A stretch of DNA of 11,764 nucleotides, from NCBI GenBank assembly GCA_021296435.1, contig JAGWAK010000079.1, positions 1 to 11,764 of the forward strand. The letters run 5' to 3'. Each line of letters begins with the position of its first letter. Positions within the stretch are counted from its first letter, which is position 1. Shown here piece after piece: positions 1-4,614 of this stretch. This stretch comes from Acidimicrobiia bacterium (lineage in GTDB: Bacteria > Actinomycetota > Acidimicrobiia > Acidimicrobiales > CATQHL01). Both the position numbers and the translations under genes were made by a program. The notes below the pieces were generated by a model that saw only the letters and a program-made list of their open reading frames with translations, had not been told where the DNA came from and made no database searches.

Positions 1-1316
1 TCCACCATCCGGTCCCGGATGGCGGTCACGCGCACGTACCAGGAGTTGACGGCGCGGTAGATCACCGGTGTGTCGGTGCGCCAGCAGTGCGGGTAGTTGT
101 GCACGTGGTTGTCGTGGCGGACGATGAGCCCCCGCTGCTTCAGCGCGGCGATGATCCCCGGGTTGGCGTCGAACACGTTCTGGCCGGCCCAGTCGCGGAC
201 CTCTGCCGTGAACCGCCCCTGGTCGTCGACGGGCACCACGATGCCGATCCCCGCCTCGCTGCAGAGGCGCTGGTCGTCCTCGCCGAAGCCGGGGGCCATG
301 TGCACGATCCCGGTTCCCTCGGTGGTGTCCACGAAATCGGCGCCGAGCACGGCGAACCCGCCGGGAGCATCCGCGAAGAAGTCGAACAGCGGCTCGTAAC
401 GCCTGCCCATGAGTTCGCGGCCGCGCACGCTGCCGGCGAGCCTGGTGTCGCTGAGCTGGCGGGTGTACCGCTCGACGGCATCGGCGGCCAGCACGTGGCG
501 CCGCGGACCGTCGTCGCCGGACTCCTCCAGGACCGCGTAGGTCGTCTCGGGGTCTACGGCCAGCGCCAGGTTCGACGGGAGGGTCCACGGCGTCGTCGTC
601 CAGGCCCACAGGTACAGCGGAGCCGGATCGCCCGGGGCACCAACGAGACGGAAGGCCACCGTGATGGCCGGGTCGGTGCGCGGCCGGGTGGCGTCGTCCA
701 TGCGGATCTCGAAGTTGGACAGCGGCGTCTCGGCGCCCCACGAGTAGGGGAGCACCCGGTGGGCCTCGTAGACGAGATCCTTCTCCCAGAGCCGCTTGAA
801 GGCCCACAGAACGCTCTCCATGAACGGGAGGTCCATGGTCTTGTAGTCGTTCTCGAAGTCGACCCAGCGTGCCTGGCGGTTCACATAGCGCTGCCACTCG
901 TCGGTGTACCGCATGACCGAGCGGCGGCAGTGCCCGTTGAAGCGCTCGATCCCGTAGTCGGTGATCGCCCGCCGTCCCGACACCCCCAATTCCTTCTCGG
1001 CCTCCATCTCCGGCGGCAGACCGTGGCAGTCCCAACCGAAGCGGCGTTCGACCCTCTGGCCGCGCATCGTGCGGTAACGCGGGATCACGTCCTTCACGTA
1101 TCCCGTGAGAAGGTTGCCGGTGTGGGGGAGGCCGTTGGCGAAGGGCGGCCCGTCGTAGAAGACGTACTCGTTGGAGCCGCCTGCGCCGGCGGGACGATTC
1201 TCGATGGAGGCCTGGAAGGTGCCCTCGGAATCCCAGCGCCGCAGCACCTCGGACTCGATCGCCGCGAAATCGGGCTGCGGGTCCACAGCGGGGTACCGCG
1301 GCGGCTGGGGGTTCAT
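1..1316 (-). CDS. ileS: Isoleucyl-tRNA synthetase, type 2 (5' part, truncated by the window edge)
   Basis: Cytoplasmic class I enzyme that charges tRNA-Ile with isoleucine. About 438 N-terminal residues are present; the rest, including KMSKS and the anticodon-binding region, lies outside the window. Visible are the HIGH-type nucleotide-binding motif as HTGN (about residues 65-68) inside the block DGPPFANGLPHTGNLL, then GWDCHGLP, then CP1 editing-domain motifs (the threonine-rich TTTPWTLPSNLA and GTGIVHMAPGFGEDD), then HCWRTDTPVIYRAVNSW. The DGPPFANGLPH and GFGEDD forms fit the type-2, eukaryote-like class, which is generally mupirocin-insensitive in known cases. The ATG at 1316 has no Shine-Dalgarno, but a TATTTT box lies 8 nt upstream, suggesting leaderless expression. 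The gene is divergent from the DksA-like/lspA operon. The long plus-strand open frame over it is a shadow. Confidence 0.97.
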   Translation of the reverse strand, partial: MNPQPPRYPAVDPQPDFAAIESEVLRRWDSEGTFQASIENRPAGAGGSNEYVFYDGPPFANGLPHTGNLLTGYVKDVIPRYRTMRGQRVERRFGWDCHGLPPEMEAEKELGVSGRRAITDYGIERFNGHCRRSVMRYTDEWQRYVNRQARWVDFENDYKTMDLPFMESVLWAFKRLWEKDLVYEAHRVLPYSWGAETPLSNFEIRMDDATRPRTDPAITVAFRLVGAPGDPAPLYLWAWTTTPWTLPSNLALAVDPETTYAVLEESGDDGPRRHVLAADAVERYTRQLSDTRLAGSVRGRELMGRRYEPLFDFFADAPGGFAVLGADFVDTTEGTGIVHMAPGFGEDDQRLCSEAGIGIVVPVDDQGRFTAEVRDWAGQNVFDANPGIIAALKQRGLIVRHDNHVHNYPHCWRTDTPVIYRAVNSWYVRVTAIRDRMV

Positions 1317-1324
1317 GGCGCAAG

Positions 1325-1330
1325 AAAATA
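1325..1330 (-). promoter_or_regulatory. ileS: Candidate -10 box (TATTTT) for leaderless ileS
   Basis: TATTTT on the minus strand fits the actinobacterial TANNNT -10 pattern and is one of the few AT-rich spots in this G+C-rich gap. It ends 8 nt before the ileS ATG, so transcription would begin at or next to the start codon. No SD is present between the box and the ATG, and I see no clear -35. Assignment is inference from position and motif. Confidence 0.45.
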
Positions 1331-1428
1331 CCGCCGATGTGCCCGACCCGGCGTCGGGGGCATCGGGAGGCACCTCGATCGTCACCGAAACCGCGGGTCT
1401 GCCTGGCGGTGCAGCAGGTGCCGGCGGC

Positions 1429-1434
1429 TAGAGT
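1429..1434 (+). promoter_or_regulatory. Candidate -10 box (TAGAGT) for the DksA-like/lspA operon
   Basis: TAGAGT matches TANNNT and sits about 67 nt before the GTG at 1501. That would give a leader of about 60 nt containing the SD. No convincing -35 is visible. The rest of the 184-nt divergent gap holds nothing I recognise; in particular there is no T-box core motif on the ileS side. Confidence 0.3.
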
Positions 1435-1489
1435 TGGCCCGCCCACCGTCGAGTCGTGCGGCCGGACCGGCGGCTCACAGGATCTACTC

Positions 1490-1496
1490 AGGAGGG
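1490..1496 (+). promoter_or_regulatory. Ribosome-binding site fixing the DksA-like start
   Basis: AGGAGGG lies 5 nt before the GTG at 1501. This strong SD decides in favour of that GTG over an in-frame upstream ATG at 1456, which has no SD. Confidence 0.8.
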
Positions 1497-1500
1497 TCAG

Positions 1501-1929
1501 GTGGCCCCACCCGGAAACTCTCTGGACAGCGACGAGGAAGTCTCCTCGGCACGGCGCCTCGATGACGCCTTTCTCGAGGAGCAGCGTAAGAAGCTGCTCG
1601 TCGAGCGGGCCAGGTACGTCCGCTCGGCGGAGACGATGGCGGCCGAGGCGGCGGCACTGCTCGACGACCGCGAACCGGGCGACCTTCAATTCGACGAGGA
1701 GTCCGGAGAGGGGGACAGCTGGGCGGTGGAGCGTGAGCGGGATCTGGCACTCAGCGCCGCGGCCCGCGCCGCTGTGGAACTGATCGACGAAGCCCTGAAG
1801 CGGATTGAGGAGGGCACCTACGGAACCTGCGTCGTCTCCGGGAAGCCCATCCAGAAGGAGCGTCTCCGTGCCATTCCTTGGGCGGCCGAGCGGGTCGAGT
1901 ACAAGGCCGGTGGCCTCAGACGACGCTGA
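1501..1929 (+). CDS. DksA/TraR-family RNA polymerase-binding protein lacking the C4 zinc site
   Basis: A 142-residue protein with the DksA/TraR layout: a charged helical region (about residues 22-105) likely to form the coiled coil that enters the RNA polymerase secondary channel, then the signature GTYGTC...GKPIQKERLRAIPW at 105-127. The C4 zinc finger is degenerate. C110 is the only cysteine, and the other three ligand positions are S113, R131 and Y134. Cysteine-poor DksA paralogues that fold without zinc are known (for example Pseudomonas DksA2), and variants with a GxxG-type turn occur in several phyla, so this need not be a dead protein. The GTG at 1501 is chosen because of the AGGAGG at 1490. 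The gene is first in an operon with lspA, whose start lies inside its 3' end. Family assignment is firm; the exact effect on transcription is not known. Confidence 0.88.
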   Translation: MAPPGNSLDSDEEVSSARRLDDAFLEEQRKKLLVERARYVRSAETMAAEAAALLDDREPGDLQFDEESGEGDSWAVERERDLALSAAARAAVELIDEALKRIEEGTYGTCVVSGKPIQKERLRAIPWAAERVEYKAGGLRRR

Positions 1930-2431
1930 GAGCCGCAGTCCCGGCCGTCCGCGGAACAACCGCCTCCTGCTGCTGTCGGTCGCCGCAGCCGTGCTGCTGG
2001 CGGACCAGCTGACCAAGCTCTGGGCACTGCGGGAACTGGCCGACGGCAACATCCATCTCTTCTGGACGATCCGGCTGCGGCTGGTCTTCAACCAGGGCAC
2101 CGCCTTCGGGTTGGGCAGTTCCCTGGCCCCGGTCATCACCGTGGCCGCGGTCGTGGTATCGCTGCTGCTGCTCTGCCTCACCTGGTCGACAACCCGCCGG
2201 TCCGTGGCGTTGCTGGCGGGACTCGTCTTCGGGGGCGCCCTCGGCAACCTCGGCGATCGGGCCTTCCGGGGTGACGGGTTCTTCGGCGGCAGCGTGGTGG
2301 ACTTCGTGGACGCGCAGTGGTGGCCGGTGTTCAACGTGGCCGACGCGGCCATCTCGGTCGGCGTGGTGCTCTTCGCGGTTTTGGGCCTCCGTGCGGGCCT
2401 GCGCGGTGATCCGTTGCTGGAAGAGGCGTGA
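1910..2431 (+). CDS. lspA: Lipoprotein signal peptidase (signal peptidase II)
   Basis: Integral membrane aspartyl protease that removes signal peptides from prolipoproteins after lipid attachment. With the GTG at 1910 it has 173 residues. Hydrophobic segments lie at about 19-31, 73-91, 98-112 and 146-160. Family blocks are ADQLTK (31-36), NQGTAFGL (61-68), GGALGNLGDR (108-117), VVDF (129-132) and FNVAD (141-145). The conserved aspartates D116, D131 and D145 include the catalytic pair. It overlaps the DksA-like gene by 20 nt. The start is uncertain: an in-frame GTG at 1868 has a better SD (AAGGAG at 1855-1860, 7 nt spacing) and would add 14 residues, but with a 62-nt overlap. The site at 1910 has only a weak AAGG close by. 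The C terminus overlaps the next gene by 4 nt (GTGA), pointing to translational coupling. Confidence 0.95.
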   Translation: MASDDAESRSPGRPRNNRLLLLSVAAAVLLADQLTKLWALRELADGNIHLFWTIRLRLVFNQGTAFGLGSSLAPVITVAAVVVSLLLLCLTWSTTRRSVALLAGLVFGGALGNLGDRAFRGDGFFGGSVVDFVDAQWWPVFNVADAAISVGVVLFAVLGLRAGLRGDPLLEEA

Positions 2432-3372
2432 CCGAACCCCTCCCGCCGGCTCTGGCCGGCGAGCGGTTGGACAGGGCGGTGGCGTTGCTCACCCAGACCA
2501 GCCGTTCCGGTGCGGCCGCCCTGGTGGCCGCCGGCGCCGTACAGGTGAACGGCAGGGTGCGCACCGACCGCGCGGCGCGGCTGTCGGAGGGTGATGAACT
2601 GGTCGTGGCGGCGGCCGCGCTCGCCGACCAGCGCAGCCGCGGCAAGCCTCGTGCTGAACCGGACGTGGAGGTGGCGGTTGTCCACGAGGATCCTCACCTC
2701 GTCGTCGTGGAGAAGCCGGCCGGGCTCGTTGTCCACCCGGGCGCCGGCCGGACGGCGGGCACCCTCTGCGGCGCCCTGCTGGCGCGCTACCCGGAGATGG
2801 CCGCTGTCGGCGAGGCGACCCGGCCGGGAATCGTCCATCGTCTCGACGCCGGCACCAGCGGGCTGCTCGTTGCCGCCCGCAGCACTCTGGCCTACGACTC
2901 GCTGGTGGCACAACTCGCCGCGCGCACGGTGCGCCGCCGCTACGAAGCCATCTGCTGGGGTACCGTCGGCGACGACCGGGGCCTGATCGACGCTCCCGTC
3001 GGCCGCTCGGGCCGCCGGCCTGCGCAGATGGCGGTGACCGAGCGGGGACGCCCGGCTCGGACGGGCTACGAGGTGCGTCACCGCTACAGTTCGCCGGCCC
3101 CGGTGACCCACCTGAGGTGCCGGCTGGAGACCGGGAGAACCCACCAGATCCGGGTGCACCTGGCGGCGATCGGCCATCCCCTGCTCGGCGAGGAGGTCTA
3201 CGGGAGCGCCCCGGCGGAACTGAGTCAGACTGCGAAGGCGGCGCTGCGGCTCGATCGCCCCGCCTTGCACGCCGCCCTGCTGGGATTCGATCACCCCACC
3301 GGCGGCCGGGAGATGCTCTTCGAGTCGACCCTGCCCGCCGACCTCGGAGCTGTGCTGGCTGCGGTGGCCTAG
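2428..3372 (+). CDS. RluA/RluD-family pseudouridine synthase
   Basis: Converts specific uridines in RNA, usually 23S rRNA, to pseudouridine. The 314-residue protein has an N-terminal S4 RNA-binding domain (about 10-60, with the block AGAVQVNGRV), a linker, and the catalytic domain. The catalytic domain starts near 90 with VVVEKPAGLVVHPG and carries the hallmark HRLDAGTSGLL at 137-147, in which D140 is the catalytic aspartate. LETGRTHQIRVHLAAIGHPLLG is the conserved C-terminal motif. The GTG start overlaps the lspA stop (GTGA), as expected for the third gene of the operon. The S4 domain and the lspA neighbourhood resemble RluD and the orthologous gene next to lspA in mycobacteria. The target uridine cannot be read from sequence, so no symbol is given. 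Confidence 0.95.
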   Translation: MTEPLPPALAGERLDRAVALLTQTSRSGAAALVAAGAVQVNGRVRTDRAARLSEGDELVVAAAALADQRSRGKPRAEPDVEVAVVHEDPHLVVVEKPAGLVVHPGAGRTAGTLCGALLARYPEMAAVGEATRPGIVHRLDAGTSGLLVAARSTLAYDSLVAQLAARTVRRRYEAICWGTVGDDRGLIDAPVGRSGRRPAQMAVTERGRPARTGYEVRHRYSSPAPVTHLRCRLETGRTHQIRVHLAAIGHPLLGEEVYGSAPAELSQTAKAALRLDRPALHAALLGFDHPTGGREMLFESTLPADLGAVLAAVA

Positions 3373-3836
3373 CGCGGTTCGTCGGGCGGCGCGGAGGGGG
3401 CCGCGTCGGGCCACGGCGCGGTGCCGCCGGCAATGGCGGCGATGTCAGCGAGGCTGAACGAGGACAGCAGTCGCCGCATCTCGGTTCCCACCGCGGCCCA
3501 CACCGCCAGCAGCACGCACTGTCCCTCATGGTCGCAGGCCCCGTCCTTGTGCGGCTCGCCGAAGTCGTCGGCCACGATCGGGGCCTCGACAGCGCTCACG
3601 ATCTCGCTCAGGTAGATCTGGTTGGCCGGGCGCGCCAGCCGGTAGCCGCCCCCGACGCCGCGCTTGGACAGGACCAGGCCGGCGCCTTTGAGTGCCAGCA
3701 GGATCTGCTCCAGATAGGGCTGGGGGAGTCCGGTGCGGTCGGCGATGTCCCGAGCCGACTGCGGTGCGCCGGCCTCGTGCAGGGTGAGCGACAGCAGCGC
3801 CCTGCTGGCGTAGTCCGCCCGCGTGGAGACCTTCAC
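3369..3836 (-). CDS. Rrf2-family transcriptional regulator with a two-cysteine motif
   Basis: A 155-residue DNA-binding regulator. The N terminus (MKVSTRADYASRALLSLTLHE) and the winged helix-turn-helix (about 26-70, with TGLPQPYLEQILLALKGAGLVLSKRGVGGGYRL) are typical of Rrf2 proteins (IscR, NsrR, CymR, RsrR). The C-terminal part has only C101 and C107, spaced C-x5-C, and no third Cys or His matching the usual IscR [2Fe-2S] ligand set. D8 is at the position used as a cluster ligand in NsrR. It may bind a cluster in a non-standard way or sense something else. The GTG at 3836 is chosen because the family N terminus begins there; the frame stays open upstream but encodes nothing family-like. No SD precedes it, but a TACGCT -10 lies 7 nt upstream, suggesting leaderless translation. 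Its target is unknown; the divergent bpa is a candidate. Confidence 0.92.
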   Translation of the reverse strand: MKVSTRADYASRALLSLTLHEAGAPQSARDIADRTGLPQPYLEQILLALKGAGLVLSKRGVGGGYRLARPANQIYLSEIVSAVEAPIVADDFGEPHKDGACDHEGQCVLLAVWAAVGTEMRRLLSSFSLADIAAIAGGTAPWPDAAPSAPPDEPR

Positions 3837-3840
3837 GCCT

Positions 3841-3858
3841 GCGAGCGTACCGGCTCGC
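3841..3858. promoter_or_regulatory. Inverted repeat over the Rrf2 -10 box (candidate autoregulatory operator)
   Basis: A perfect 6-bp inverted repeat, GCGAGC-(6 nt)-GCTCGC, lies 5 bp from the Rrf2 GTG. The minus-strand TACGCT (3849 to 3844), which fits a TANNNT -10 box, overlaps the left arm and spacer, so a protein bound here would block the promoter. Rrf2 proteins commonly repress their own gene. Use as an operator is inference. Confidence 0.35.
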
Positions 3859-3910
3859 CCGGCGGTGGCCGGGAGGGGATCGCCGGCCGCCGGAGGCGTC
3901 GCCGGGCCGC

Positions 3911-3916
3911 TAGCGT
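3911..3916 (+). promoter_or_regulatory. bpa: Candidate -10 box (TAGCGT) for bpa
   Basis: TAGCGT fits TANNNT and lies 39 nt before the bpa ATG, with a GGAG SD at 3943-3946 between them. No -35 match is visible at the normal spacing, so support is modest. Confidence 0.3.
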
Positions 3917-3955
3917 CACAGCACCTGATCCGTCCCGATCCCGGAGCCGGCAAGC

Positions 3956-4453
3956 ATGACCCCCGAGAGCCAGCACAGTCCGACCGAGCCGGAGCGCGCG
4001 GAGATCGTGGCGCCCGAGGATGCCACCGAACCGCAGGGCGACGCCATCGAGCAACCGGCCAAGGTGATGCGTGTCGGGGCCATGCTGCGCGGCCTGCTGG
4101 AGGAGGTTCGCGCGGCGCCTCTCGACGAGCGCAGCCGGGACCGGCTGCGGGAGATCTACGAGATCTCCCTGCAGGAACTGGGCTCAGCCGTCTCGGCGGA
4201 CCTGCGTGAGGAGTTGGACCGCCTGGCGCAACCGTTCCCCGACGCCGAGGTGCCCTCCGAAGCGGAACTGCGCATCGCCAAGGCGCAGTTGGTGGGCTGG
4301 ATGGAGGGACTCATCCAGGGCATCCAGGCGACGCTGTACGCCCAGCAGGTGCTCGCCCGGAGGCAGTTGGCGGACATGCGTGGCCAGCTGCCGCCCTCCC
4401 GGGCCCTCGACGAGCAGCGACCGGCTGAGGAACGGCCCGGCACGTATCTCTAG
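3956..4453 (+). CDS. bpa: Bacterial proteasome activator Bpa/PafE (ATP-independent)
   Basis: A 165-residue protein of the Bpa/PafE family (DUF2587). Family members form dodecameric rings that dock on the 20S proteasome and open its gate without ATP, promoting degradation of unfolded proteins. The diagnostic block EQPAKVMRVGAMLRGLLEEV begins at residue 32, followed by RAAPLDERSRDRLREIY; both closely match mycobacterial PafE as I remember it. A second block, SEAELRIAKAQLVGWMEGLIQGIQATLYAQQ, lies at about 101-131, and the core is predicted helical. The acidic N-terminal 30 residues look disordered. The C terminus ends in GTYL, equivalent to the GQYL motif of PafE that inserts into proteasome alpha-ring pockets. 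The ATG is preceded by GGAG (9 nt spacing). The gene is divergent from the Rrf2 regulator. No proteasome gene is in the window; a 20S proteasome elsewhere in the genome is implied. Confidence 0.95.
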   Translation: MTPESQHSPTEPERAEIVAPEDATEPQGDAIEQPAKVMRVGAMLRGLLEEVRAAPLDERSRDRLREIYEISLQELGSAVSADLREELDRLAQPFPDAEVPSEAELRIAKAQLVGWMEGLIQGIQATLYAQQVLARRQLADMRGQLPPSRALDEQRPAEERPGTYL

Positions 4454-4470
4454 GAGGCGGGACCGCCTCC
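4453..4470 (+). terminator. Hairpin after bpa, candidate terminator
   Basis: A perfect 7-bp G+C-rich stem (GGAGGCG / CGCCTCC) with a GGAC loop begins at the last base of the bpa stop codon. There is no U-run behind it, which is common for actinobacterial terminators. It would separate bpa from the dnaE promoter. Confidence 0.5.
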
Positions 4471-4532
4471 GGCAACCCACCTGCGCACAGCAGTCCCCGG
4501 GCGCCGGCGTGCGCGTTCGCTCCGTCGCAGAC

Positions 4533-4538
4533 TATGGT
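4533..4538 (+). promoter_or_regulatory. dnaE: Candidate -10 box (TATGGT) for dnaE
   Basis: TATGGT in the bpa-dnaE gap fits TANNNT. Initiation a few nucleotides downstream would give a dnaE leader of about 70 nt that includes the DnaA box and the G-rich repeat. No clear -35 is seen. Confidence 0.35.
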
Positions 4539-4564
4539 CGGCGCTGAAACGACACCACTGTGAT

Positions 4565-4573
4565 TTGTCCACA
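4565..4573 (+). promoter_or_regulatory. DnaA box in the dnaE leader
   Basis: TTGTCCACA exactly matches the DnaA-box consensus described for high-G+C actinobacteria such as Streptomyces. It lies 41 nt upstream of the dnaE ATG and just downstream of the candidate -10. The match is direct; a role in regulating dnaE is inference. Confidence 0.55.
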
Positions 4574-4606
4574 GGGAGGTGGGGACCTCGTGGGGAGAGT
4601 CTGGGG
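4574..4606 (+). repeat. G-run repeat / potential G-quadruplex in the dnaE leader
   Basis: Four G-runs (4574-4576, 4581-4584, 4592-4595, 4603-4606) are separated by loops of 4, 7 and 7 nt, satisfying the standard G3+N1-7 quadruplex pattern on the mRNA-sense strand. The last three runs begin an imperfect 11-nt tandem unit, TGGGGANNNNN, starting at 4580, 4591 and 4602. The last run is also the dnaE SD. Confidence 0.6.
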
Positions 4607-4608
4607 AG
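4603..4608 (+). promoter_or_regulatory. dnaE: Ribosome-binding site fixing the dnaE start
   Basis: GGGGAG lies 6 nt before the ATG at 4615. It supports that ATG over the in-frame GTG at 4579, whose upstream GGGAG is directly abutting and too close to serve. Confidence 0.75.
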
Positions 4609-4614
4609 CCGCCG

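Noticed and set aside
1385..1396. ACCGCG resembling part of the T-box antiterminator core upstream of ileS
   Set aside because: It is on the wrong strand, lacks the preceding TGGN, and ACCGCG is a common word in this base composition.
87..1565. 492-residue plus-strand open frame across the left end
   Set aside because: Low-complexity, Val/Gly/Arg-rich translation with no domain. The minus strand of the same DNA encodes a clear IleRS, so this is an antisense shadow caused by high G+C.
2677..2737. Two near-matches to the DnaA box (TTGTCCACG, TTGTCCACC)
   Set aside because: Both lie within coding sequence for Val-Val-His in the pseudouridine synthase, each has one mismatch, and codon content alone explains them.
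2489..3529. 346-residue minus-strand open frame opposite the pseudouridine synthase
   Set aside because: Arg/Pro-rich shadow translation without domains, overlapping two convincingly assigned genes.
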